Source: Trichomonas tenax (Eukaryota > Parabasalia > Trichomonadida > Trichomonadidae). Taken from it: DNA of 22,653 nt. The position numbers and the translations under genes are program-made. Positions 1 through 7,789 of the stretch are shown here, piece after piece (position 1 is the first letter of the stretch; each line of letters begins with the position of its first letter). The notes beneath the pieces were generated by a model that was given only the letters and a program-made list of their open reading frames with translations, was not told where the DNA came from and made no database searches. The stretch covers positions 1-22,653 of the forward strand of contig JALKBU010000846.1 in assembly GCA_023091735.1 (NCBI GenBank). Reading direction: 5' to 3'.

Positions 1-505
1 AATAACGAAAAACGCCATGTTGTCAAAATGTCATGTTGTCACACTTTTATAGACTTTTTTCTGACCCGGTCCACTAGGACACCCCGGACAGACTTCCGGC
101 CTTACTCAATCCTGCCATTTTTGAATGCCAGAAGAAAAAGAAATGTCCTGGACCAGGTCACTCGGTCCACCCCCTGACAGCATCACTTTTTCATCAAAAA
201 CAACCATTGTTTCATCAAAAACGATAAAAAATAACGAGGTCCGACACTTTTCATTAACGTACAGACACTATTTTTCAAAATAAGCCCTGGTTCGACATCT
301 TAAAACAAACGTACAGAATAAGAAGCGCTACATGTTTTTCGGACTCAGCCCTCGGTAAAACAACCCCTGTATCGTTTGCTACCTTAACCTTAAAATGTGG
401 AAAATGAGGCTCTCCGCCTTATTTGGGGTCATGAATCCTGACTTGGATCCGCGGCGGAGGCGAGCTTGCTCGCCGGCATGCCGCCATATGTGTGTGTGTA
501 GGGTC
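1..505. repeat. Repeat-like segment that truncates the M28 peptidase gene
   Basis: This segment differs from the rest of the window. It has GC-rich patches (for example around 64-110, 150-180 and 451-485) and short internal direct repeats: a 10-mer catgttgtca at 16-25 and 32-41, a 13-mer tttcatcaaaaac at 189-201 and 210-222, and an 8-mer aataacga at 1-8 and 230-237. Its right edge, about 505, is where homology to the M28 peptidase stops, as expected for an insertion or rearrangement junction. No transposase or integrase reading frame is visible. From memory, the GC-rich edge resembles sequence that recurs in trichomonad genomes, but I could not search to confirm that. It could be the end of a larger mobile element lying to the left, a dispersed non-autonomous repeat, or an assembly join. 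Confidence 0.5.
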
Positions 506-1039
506 CATGTAAAGTTGGTAAGAGTGAGGGAAATCTGGGTAATCGAGTTTCTTGTCACTTTTTGAGATTTGTTTCACGAGTTCTAACATGACAGAGACGC
601 TCATTATGTCATCATATGTTGATCCGGCAGCATGACCGTCTATGTGACCGGATAAGTATAATGTCTTAGATTCATCATTTGTAAAATTGAAACATACGAT
701 AACAGTCTTAATGAGGTCTCTTACACCGTTCAATCCGGCGGCCTGGTAATGATACTTATTAGATTGTAACAGTTCGTATTCAAAATTATTTTTTGTCGTA
801 TTTTTATATTCTTGTAATGACTCCAATATGTAGTCCACTGATGTGTTGTAGTGCGCACTTCCTATTATTCTACTTGTTTTCGTGAAAAAATCGAGATGTT
901 TCGTTGCTGATTCATAATCAAACTCGCTGCTGCCAGGATACCGAACAAGAATGTCTCCGGACAAAATTTTGTTGAAGATGATGATAATGATTCTGGTTAA
1001 AAAGAAACCGGCAAAATACAGTTTGTAAGATTGAAACAT
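419..1039 (-). pseudogene. M28-family zinc aminopeptidase, 3'-truncated and fused to repeat sequence
   Basis: The frame encodes 206 residues from an ATG at 1039. Residues 8-26 are a hydrophobic segment (signal anchor), as in membrane-anchored M28 peptidases of the ER/ERMP1 type. Residues 128-154 carry the family's metal-binding region, with GHIDG (His132) and then YDD (Asp143) followed by a VMLEL-like helix, matching the M28 pattern H-x-D ... D-D. The protein then runs through a basic/proline patch (about 163-171) into the strand that should lead to the catalytic Glu-Glu, but homology ends near residue 177. The last 29 residues are rich in His, Arg, Ser and Pro and come from the repeat segment. 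The catalytic Glu-Glu and all later zinc ligands are missing, so activity is not expected. There is no clear initiator box before the ATG. It is probably a broken gene; a misassembly could give the same picture. Confidence 0.7.
456..488. repeat. GC-rich double palindrome at the repeat edge
   Basis: Two adjacent dyads sit in an otherwise AT-rich window. The first has arms ggcgagc (459-465) and gctcgcc (468-474) separated by two bases. The second is the perfect 10-bp palindrome cggcatgccg at 474-483. A short alternating tg run (489-498) follows. The block lies about 20 bp from the point where peptidase homology ends, so it may mark the terminus of the element. Function is unknown. Confidence 0.55.
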
Positions 1040-1472
1040 TTTCCTTTCAGAAATAAAATTAACCTTGGAAAAGTGGAAAATTTACATTGACATTTGAACC
1101 TCCGAAACCACTTTATTCACTTCACTACTACAAGATATAACTATATTCAGTGTGGAATCGTCTGTTTACAAAAATATAATTTCCGGATGTCATATTCAGC
1201 AAAATCACTTCTGATCATTGACGTCAATCCAATTTAATCTAAAAATAATATTTTCTTGCTTAATCATATAGGATAATGAATCAATAAGTTGATATAGAGT
1301 TTTTAAAATTCCACATTTTTTTATTTGGCATTTCTGGCTCAAAATAAAAGGTTTTGTTCATCCAAAATTAGATCATTAATACTTCTATTGGTATTTCATT
1401 ATGATGTTGGCAGTAAAAATATTAAAACTCATTGAATTATTAAAAAAAAACAAAAATAAAAATTTATATTTT
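1040..1472. other. Intergenic spacer between golgin and peptidase fragment
   Basis: This 433-bp AT-rich stretch lies downstream of the golgin stop and upstream of the peptidase start; both are on the minus strand. It must hold the golgin 3' end and the peptidase promoter. I see no RNA gene, no conserved frame and no strong initiator-like motif. A short A-rich run (about 1440-1462) sits just past the golgin stop. Confidence 0.6.
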
Positions 1473-4400
1473 TCAAAAGCCAAACAAACCGAATGCTTTG
1501 GTAATTCCTTGTGTCGATTCCTTCCAGCTCCTTCTCGCTTGTGCCACTGTTGCTTCATCGCATCCAACAAGTGTCAAAATAACTGGAATCATTGATTCAC
1601 GCGTTGATCCATCTTGAATAAAGAACTGAAGCAAAACTTTCTTCATGTATTCTGGCATGAAAGCTTCTTGTGATTTTTCTTGCGGCTTCTTGGGTTGCTT
1701 CGGCTTCTCTTTCATCTTCTCAAGTTTCTTTGAAAGCGCTTGAATCTTCTTTGCATACAAAACAATCTTTTCTTCGCTTTCTTTTGCAGCAGCTTTGAAC
1801 TTTTCTGCTTCTTGTGTTTTTTCGAGATCAATCTTTTGGATCAATTTATCTTTTTCAGCAATTTGATTTAGAGCTTCATTAAGTTTGCTCTTGATTTCGA
1901 GAGTCATAGAATCAATGTTATTAAGTTCTTTCTTGTGTCTCAGTTTGATTTCATTCTTTTCAATTTCAAATGAATCAAATTTATCAAAGATATCATTCTT
2001 CTCTTTAATTGCTGCTTGTAACTGAGCCTGCATCTGACTAATTCTTTCCTGCATCATATTCTTTGATTCCACTGCGAGTTTAAGCTCTTTTTCGATATCT
2101 CTTCCGGAGCCACGTTGTAATTCGAGGATCTTTCGTTTGAGATCTGAATTTTCTTTCTCAGCATCAGATATCGTTTGTTGCATCTTTGATTTAGTTTGGT
2201 TAAGTTTCGTGTTCTGTTCAGTCAATAAATCATTTGATTCTCTCATTTGTTCGAGTTCTGTTTCTATTGATGATTTAGCGTTTTTAACCTTTGTGTTATC
2301 TTCTTTGAGTTTTGCATTTTCATTTTCTGCTTTCATTGCACGATTCATCGAAGAAGTTTGTTCTGTTTGAAGTTTGGCAATCTCTGATTGTAAATATGAA
2401 ACTTGCGTTTCAAGTGTTGACTTCTCTGACTCAATAAGTTTAAGTTTGCCTTCATATGACGCAAGAGAGCTCTTGTAACTCTGTTCAGCAGCTTTAGCAC
2501 GTTCATCGAGAGTTCCAAGTTGATTTTCTTTATTGTTTCGTTCTTCTTTGAGTTCCGCCATAGTTCTCAATAACTCAGATGATAAACGATTTCTGTCTTC
2601 CAAAACTGACGCTGCACGTGTTTCAGAACTCTGAAGACGTCCTTCGAGAGTCTGAATCTTTGTAGTTAAGCTGTCGATTTTCTCTGCTTCTTTTGTTGCA
2701 GTATTCTTTAGTGATTCATTCAACTTTTCATTTTCACTTGATAATGTTTTTGCTGTGTCAACTGCTCTTTGCAATGAATTCTTCTCTTCTTCGAGTTCCT
2801 TCTGCAAAGCCGCAATATTTGTTTTGGACTTTTCAAGTTCCTGAACTTTGGTTTCTAATTGCTTAAAAATTTGTTCAATTTGTTCTTTATTATCGTTAAT
2901 TTGTTTGTTGAGTTGTGATATCTCTTCAGAACTTTCCTTCTGTGATAACTGTGACTTACTAAATTGCTGTTTAATTGATTCATTCTCTTTTTCGATTTCA
3001 GCAATTCTTTGAACTTTAGAGTCCAATGTTGAAGTCAATTCTTGAATCTTCTTCTGCGAAGATTCGTTTTGTTCATTAAGTTCTCCAATTTGTTTATTAA
3101 GTGTCTGAATGAGTTGAGAATCAGATTGAATCTGTTTGTTATATTCTTCAGTTGATTGAGCGATACTCTGCTTTAATTCTTCGATTTGCTTGTTCAAATT
3201 GTCGATGTATTTCTTGGCTTTGGATTTGATTGTCGCAATTTGAGAGTTGAGATTATCGATTTCTTTTAACTTGCTTTGAAGAGCATCAGAACCATTTTGT
3301 TTGAGAGAATTAACTTGGTTGTTGAGATCTTCGATTTCTTTGTTCAAATTCTCAATTGTTTCTGAATCCTTTTGTTTGATTTCGGCAATTTCGTTATTGA
3401 GATTTTGAATCAATTCTTTCGCTTTTTCTTTAATTGATGCTATTTGTGAATTAAGATTTTCAATTTCCGTGTTCTTTGATGACTTTAATTCTGAGTTTTG
3501 GGCCTTAAGATTCTCGATTTCTTCATTCTTAGAAGATTCAAATTCAGAGATTTGAGATTTAAGATTTTCGATTTCAGTGTTTTTAGATGATTCAAGATCA
3601 TTGTATTTAGATTTAAGCGTTTCAATTTCAGATTTGAGAATGTTGATGTTCTCGTTTAATTCATGAATTACTGTTGAATCTGATTGCTTTGAAGTGCTCA
3701 TTTGTGTGTTGAGATCCGTTATTTGTTTGTTTAATTGATCAATTTGAGCTTTGTATCCTTCTATTTGAGACTTCAACTCATTGATTGATTTTTCATCTTC
3801 GGACTTTAATACGTTGTATTTATTTGTTAATTCTTTGTTTTCTTCTGTTAATTTAGTGATTTGTTCAATCTTGCCTTCAAGAGCTTTATTGCAATTCTCG
3901 AGTTCCTTTAATTGATTCTGAAGTTCATTAATATATTCTTCGTTATTGAGCAGTTTCTCTTTCAAATATTTTAATTCTTTCGTATACTCCATTATTACTT
4001 TACCTTTATCTTGAAGCTGCTTATTGAAGTCTTCGAAAATTTCTGTTTCCTTCTGAGTCATTTTGCTGTCAGACAAGCTTAGTTTGTTCTCGTATTCCGC
4101 TGTAATTTGAGAGATCCTTAATTCTTGCTCTTTCAGTTTATCGTCAAGTTCATCAATAATTTGCATTTTTGCTCTGATTTCTGACTCATGAATTTCTGAT
4201 GATTCCATTAGCGCACGCTTGAGTTCTTCGATTTCAGCATTGGCAGATGATATTGCTGTTTGATTTTGATTCTTTAATTGAGAAATTGTTGATTCTTTTT
4301 TATTTAATTTATTCCTGAGGTCATGATTTTCTTTCTCCTTGGATTTGATTGTTGATTCTTTTTCATTTAATTTATTCTTGAGATCATTATTCTCTTTCTC

Positions 4401-6404
4401 CTTGGATTCTATTATAGATTGAGATTCATTTAATCTATTCTTGAGATCATTATTTTCTTTCTCCTTGGATTCGATTGTTGATTCTTTTTCATTTAATTTA
4501 TTCTTGAGATCATTATTCTCTTTATCTTTGGATTCAATTGTAGATTGGGCTTCAGCTAATTTATTCTTGAATTCAGTGATTTCGTTTTCATTCGTTAGTT
4601 TCATTTCGTTGATTTGTTTTTGAAGATTTTCAAGAAGCGATAAATTCTTTTGTTGAGCTTCTGCAAGTGAATTGTTTCCTGATTGTTCGCGATTGGATAA
4701 TTCTTCTTTCAATTCAGCGATCATCTTTTCATTTGATTCAACAGATAACTTATTCTTTTCTCGTTCTTCTTGAAAAGATTTTTGTAAAGTTGAGATTTCT
4801 TCATTCAACTTTGTGATTTGCTCGTTAAGAACATTTGCGGATTCTTTAAGTCTGTTGTTTTCTTGTGTGAGATTTTCTACTTCAGTCTTAAGATTAGAAT
4901 TGATTTGTTGAGCGTTTTGTTTCATGTTTTGCAAGTTTTGGTTATAATTATTAATTTGTTCATTGATAGAGGCCTTTTGTGTTCTAATGAACACTGCCAT
5001 TGATTTGAATACGTTCATTAGCTCTGATTTATCATTTTGTATTTTTTCTAATTGTGATTGAAGCTGCTGTTTGACAGAAGAACCAAATAATTGTAATTTG
5101 TTATCATTCATTTTTGCGAACATCATATTATTTTGATTATTGATTTCTTCTTTAAGTTGTGCAATTTGAATTTGAAGATTTTGGTTTTCATTCTTGAGTT
5201 TATTAGTTGATGCTTCATTTTCAGTCATTGTTTGCTCCAATGCTTCTTTCAATTGTTGAATTTCATTGCTATTTGTAGGAGCCGAATTTGTCTGAGATTT
5301 AAGTTGATTAATTTGATTTTCGTAATCAGCTGTTGTCTCTTCTAAAGCTTGTTTTATGTCTTCCAACTCTGCCTGAGATTTAGTGAGTTCATTAGTCTTC
5401 TTAGCAAGTTCTTCTTCGAGTTGCTGGGAGACTTCTTTGTCGTTGAAAATTATTTGCTGCAAACTTTCGATCTGCGAAGATTTCATCTTTAAATCGCCTT
5501 CGTATTGTCTGATAATGTCTTTGATTCCATCGTCATTAATGCTTCCTGTCTTAGCGGCATTTAATTCGTTTGTGTGTTTTCTGTCGTTTTCTTCGATCAA
5601 ATTTGCGAGTTCATTTATTTGTTCATCTTTGTCTGAAATTTCTTGTTGAAGATCTTTAATTCTTTCATTTAGCTTTTGGATTTCATCGTTTGTCATCACT
5701 GGCTGTGCAAAAGCATCGAATTGTTTATCATCGTTAGATGGAAGTCCAAGTAAATCAAATGCATCTTGCGACTTCTTTGGAGGCTTTGTATTTGATAAAT
5801 ATAGGAGATCTGCTGTTCCCTGTTGTTTTCCTTTCTTCAGTTCTTCGTTTTCTTTCATTAATTCGTCGATTTTTTGTAATAACTCTTCAGCAATATCATT
5901 TTTACTTTCTTGCTTTAATTTCTCATTTTCTTGTTGAATGTTTTCCATTTTTGTAAGTAACTCTTTACGCTCTTTGTTGAACTCTGCAATGAGTTCATTG
6001 ACAGCCTCGTTCTCAGATATCTTAGTTTCGTCCAAATCTTTCGTAGCTTTTTCGACTTGTCCTCGTAATTTAAGAATTTCTTGTGCAAAACGTTTATTTT
6101 TAGCGTACTCTGTTTCTAATGCCTTTTCTTGCTGCATTGTTCTCTCTGTAAGTTCGGAAACTTGTTTTTCATTATTTTGATATTTCGTAAAAATGTCTTG
6201 GTATTGATTTGCGGCCTCCTTGAACTTAACCTCTGCTTGCTCAATGATTGCATCACGTTGTTTCACAGCTTCTTCCAAAATTCGCTGATTATGAGCGTAT
6301 TTCTCGATATCTTCTTTAGATTTTTTGTATTTAAGCGCCAGTTGGTTATATTTCTCCTTGAGCTCCGACATAGTAATTTTCGGAGGCTGCGGAGTGGAAG
6401 CCAT
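1473..6404 (-). CDS. GRIP-domain golgin, long coiled-coil Golgi tether
   Basis: The 1643-residue protein is almost entirely predicted coiled coil (rich in E, K, Q, N, L with heptad spacing), ending in a GRIP domain. That domain covers residues 1583-1630: EYMKKVLLQFF with Tyr1586 at the position that contacts Arl1 GTPase, then STRESMIPVILTLVGCDE and a closing helix ending at Trp1627. In other eukaryotes GRIP golgins dimerise, bind Arl1-GTP on trans-Golgi membranes and capture vesicles; that role is inferred here. The coil is interrupted at about 193-238 by a Pro/Gly/Asp/Phe segment containing DAFDLLGL (214-221) and FDAF (229-232). A Lys/Pro linker (about 1566-1582) precedes GRIP. Internal repeats of 21 and 18 residues occur. 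The start is the ATG giving MASTPQPPK; Met12 is an alternative. No classic initiator box is seen upstream. The gene is intact and intronless. GRIP assignment is strong; the exact golgin subtype is unknown. Confidence 0.9.
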   Translation of the reverse strand: MASTPQPPKITMSELKEKYNQLALKYKKSKEDIEKYAHNQRILEEAVKQRDAIIEQAEVKFKEAANQYQDIFTKYQNNEKQVSELTERTMQQEKALETEYAKNKRFAQEILKLRGQVEKATKDLDETKISENEAVNELIAEFNKERKELLTKMENIQQENEKLKQESKNDIAEELLQKIDELMKENEELKKGKQQGTADLLYLSNTKPPKKSQDAFDLLGLPSNDDKQFDAFAQPVMTNDEIQKLNERIKDLQQEISDKDEQINELANLIEENDRKHTNELNAAKTGSINDDGIKDIIRQYEGDLKMKSSQIESLQQIIFNDKEVSQQLEEELAKKTNELTKSQAELEDIKQALEETTADYENQINQLKSQTNSAPTNSNEIQQLKEALEQTMTENEASTNKLKNENQNLQIQIAQLKEEINNQNNMMFAKMNDNKLQLFGSSVKQQLQSQLEKIQNDKSELMNVFKSMAVFIRTQKASINEQINNYNQNLQNMKQNAQQINSNLKTEVENLTQENNRLKESANVLNEQITKLNEEISTLQKSFQEEREKNKLSVESNEKMIAELKEELSNREQSGNNSLAEAQQKNLSLLENLQKQINEMKLTNENEITEFKNKLAEAQSTIESKDKENNDLKNKLNEKESTIESKEKENNDLKNRLNESQSIIESKEKENNDLKNKLNEKESTIKSKEKENHDLRNKLNKKESTISQLKNQNQTAISSANAEIEELKRALMESSEIHESEIRAKMQIIDELDDKLKEQELRISQITAEYENKLSLSDSKMTQKETEIFEDFNKQLQDKGKVIMEYTKELKYLKEKLLNNEEYINELQNQLKELENCNKALEGKIEQITKLTEENKELTNKYNVLKSEDEKSINELKSQIEGYKAQIDQLNKQITDLNTQMSTSKQSDSTVIHELNENINILKSEIETLKSKYNDLESSKNTEIENLKSQISEFESSKNEEIENLKAQNSELKSSKNTEIENLNSQIASIKEKAKELIQNLNNEIAEIKQKDSETIENLNKEIEDLNNQVNSLKQNGSDALQSKLKEIDNLNSQIATIKSKAKKYIDNLNKQIEELKQSIAQSTEEYNKQIQSDSQLIQTLNKQIGELNEQNESSQKKIQELTSTLDSKVQRIAEIEKENESIKQQFSKSQLSQKESSEEISQLNKQINDNKEQIEQIFKQLETKVQELEKSKTNIAALQKELEEEKNSLQRAVDTAKTLSSENEKLNESLKNTATKEAEKIDSLTTKIQTLEGRLQSSETRAASVLEDRNRLSSELLRTMAELKEERNNKENQLGTLDERAKAAEQSYKSSLASYEGKLKLIESEKSTLETQVSYLQSEIAKLQTEQTSSMNRAMKAENENAKLKEDNTKVKNAKSSIETELEQMRESNDLLTEQNTKLNQTKSKMQQTISDAEKENSDLKRKILELQRGSGRDIEKELKLAVESKNMMQERISQMQAQLQAAIKEKNDIFDKFDSFEIEKNEIKLRHKKELNNIDSMTLEIKSKLNEALNQIAEKDKLIQKIDLEKTQEAEKFKAAAKESEEKIVLYAKKIQALSKKLEKMKEKPKQPKKPQEKSQEAFMPEYMKKVLLQFFIQDGSTRESMIPVILTLVGCDEATVAQARRSWKESTQGITKAFGLFGF
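3457..3610 (-). repeat. 54-bp tandem repeat inside the golgin coiled coil
   Basis: Three more diverged copies occur at about 54-bp spacing and encode an 18-residue unit of the form SSKNTEIENLKSQISEFE at about residues 932-983. Weaker repeats with a LNxQI core continue towards the C-terminus to about 3160. Eighteen residues is not a whole number of heptads, so the heptad phase probably shifts here, giving a local flexible point in the rod. Confidence 0.7.
4308..4575 (-). repeat. 63-bp tandem repeat inside the golgin coiled coil
   Basis: Near-identical DNA copies recur every 63 bp (copy edges near 4308, 4371, 4434, 4497 and 4560), encoding a 21-residue unit around ENNDLKNKLNEKESTIESK at about residues 611-700. 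The copies match at the DNA level, not just in amino-acid class, so this looks like recent in-frame duplication. Twenty-one residues equals three heptads, so each added copy lengthens the rod without breaking heptad phase. Confidence 0.85.
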
Positions 6405-7138
6405 TAAAATTTTTTGGAATTGTCACTTTTGTTAAAATTTTATTTCAAAAAATTTTAAATGCGGACAATTTTGTTATATTTGATCATTGTTTTATATGCA
6501 ATTCCAGGAAAACACAAAATTTCACACTTAAAACATTTTATATTTTTGAAAAAAATGAAATATTATTGTAATCCTTTCATACTCTAATACTTAGTCATAC
6601 TCAATGAATAATATAGATTTGTTATATTAACGAAATGAATTGTCGCTTAATTTTTTAATGATATTGTAATATTTTCACCAAATTACTGTTTTTAGACCTT
6701 TGGTTATAAACCAATAGAAATAAATATCATTTGCTTATATAAATAGATGTATATTTATCGATGAAAGCCTTGATTAACGATATGAAAATTAATATATCTT
6801 TCTTTTCCAAGTGTTCATTCATCTAGATATGTTAACCATCACGAAGCTTTTATGATACCAAAGTTAATTTTGGATGCTTCCCATTAATGATTACAATGAA
6901 AGGAATTTGTTAAACAATTTTATAAGGCAAACTTTGTAATTTGGCAGCCATGGACCTAAACTCATGACCACCAAAACATTGGTTAGGATAAATTTCAACT
7001 AAAATGAAAAGCAAAAATCAGAAGCGAGGAATATTGTAAATGCAGCATACACTGCATATTTAATACAAATTACTAACAAAAACTAACAAAACAAAAAAAT
7101 ATACAAAAATTATATTATCAAAGAATAGCAAATTGATC
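6405..7138. other. AT-rich intergenic region, golgin promoter side
   Basis: These 734 bp lie between the golgin start and the end of the first Myb gene. The DNA is strongly AT-rich, with A- and T-runs next to the golgin ATG. I could not find a TCA(C/T)(A/T) initiator close to the golgin start on the minus strand, nor any RNA gene or plausible reading frame. Confidence 0.55.
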
Positions 7139-7675
7139 CTATGCTAACGTATAATATGAGATCTGCTCGTTCTGTTTCTGAGTAGGTAAGCGGTCAAAGA
7201 AACGGCTGATAAACCTGTCATCGAGTTTTGCCGCTTCTTTTGAAGGGGAATCCTGCTGCTTGATCGAGTAGATGCCATCGGTCATATTGTACTCTATATC
7301 CATCGCATTTCGCTCTTGTTTTTCAGATGACTTTCTTGTGCCTTCTTTCAAAACCGTATTATATCTATTTTTAATCGAATTATCTGACCTTCCTACAAGA
7401 TATATCGCAATCTGCGACCATCTTGTTCCGAATTCTGCGACTTTTTCCTTGATTAAGCGATCTTCTTCCGGTGTCCATGGCTTGTTCGAATTTCTGGGTG
7501 ACAGATAGTTGTGCCACCTGTCCCTCAGTTGTTTGGCTGTAAAACCAGGCATCATGTTTGCAACATCTTTCCAGCCGGTGAAAGCGTGTTCCCTGATAAG
7601 CTGCTCCAGTCTATGGTCGTCCTTATCAGAGAATAAGCGCCGGCGCTTAACGCCGGCACTGTTCCTTTCGTCCAC
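7139..7675 (-). CDS. R2R3 Myb-like DNA-binding protein, start codon lost or non-ATG
   Basis: The 178-residue frame has two Myb/SANT repeats. Repeat 1 (about 12-59) has Phe15, Trp35 and Trp54 at the core aromatic positions, with a WKDVANMMPGFTAKQLRDRW recognition region. Repeat 2 (about 65-110) has Trp67, Trp86 and Tyr105 with GRSDNSIKNRYN. Such short two-repeat Mybs are typical trichomonad regulators; several studied in T. vaginalis control iron-responsive adhesin genes, but no target can be assigned here. The C-terminal tail (about 112-178) is polar with no known domain. The frame begins with GTG at 7675-7673: there is no in-frame ATG between the upstream TAG and repeat 1, and the first ATG (Met41) would destroy repeat 1. 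An initiator-like CACTTATTA sits directly before the GTG. Either ATG mutated to GTG (a new pseudogene or variant), translation starts at GTG, or a small upstream exon was missed. Confidence 0.8.
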   Translation of the reverse strand: MDERNSAGVKRRRLFSDKDDHRLEQLIREHAFTGWKDVANMMPGFTAKQLRDRWHNYLSPRNSNKPWTPEEDRLIKEKVAEFGTRWSQIAIYLVGRSDNSIKNRYNTVLKEGTRKSSEKQERNAMDIEYNMTDGIYSIKQQDSPSKEAAKLDDRFISRFFDRLPTQKQNEQISYYTLA

Positions 7676-7684
7676 TAATAAGTG
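7676..7684 (-). promoter_or_regulatory. Initiator-like box before the Myb GTG
   Basis: On the minus strand the bases directly before the GTG read CACTTATTA. Apart from the leading T (the base before is G), this fits the trichomonad initiator TCA(+1)Y(T/A), with the candidate +1 A at 7683 and a leader of about 8 nt. Its position supports the GTG site as the ancestral start. The T-to-G difference may also weaken transcription. Confidence 0.4.
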
Positions 7685-7716
7685 CGCGTAAATCTTCTAA
7701 AAATTATAAATTCGTG

Positions 7717-7789
7717 AGGTGCATTCAATAGTATTGAAATCGACGATTATTTTGTAAACGTCGGAAATTAATTGTTAAGGTGCATTCAA
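7717..7789. promoter_or_regulatory. Repeat cluster upstream of the first Myb gene
   Basis: A 12-bp exact direct repeat aggtgcattcaa occurs at 7717-7728 and 7778-7789. Between and overlapping the copies lie a 15-bp dyad ttcaatagtattgaa (7724-7738, 7-bp arms) and a second dyad with arms cgacg (7741-7745) and cgtcg (7759-7763). The cluster is 42-114 bp upstream of the Myb start, where a protein-binding regulatory region would be expected. A role in Myb control, including autoregulation, is inference. Confidence 0.4.

Noticed and set aside
285..300. ggttcgac word resembling a tRNA B-box
   Set aside because: There is no flanking T-stem, anticodon arm or acceptor stem.
2137..6407. Plus-strand frames of 60-92 codons opposite the golgin (for example at 4441, 5383, 5938, 6129)
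   Set aside because: They are rich in S, L and F because they mirror the Glu/Lys/Asn-rich coiled coil on the other strand, and they have no motifs.
7272..7691. Plus-strand frames opposite the first Myb gene
   Set aside because: They are antisense to two clear Myb repeats and have no family signal.
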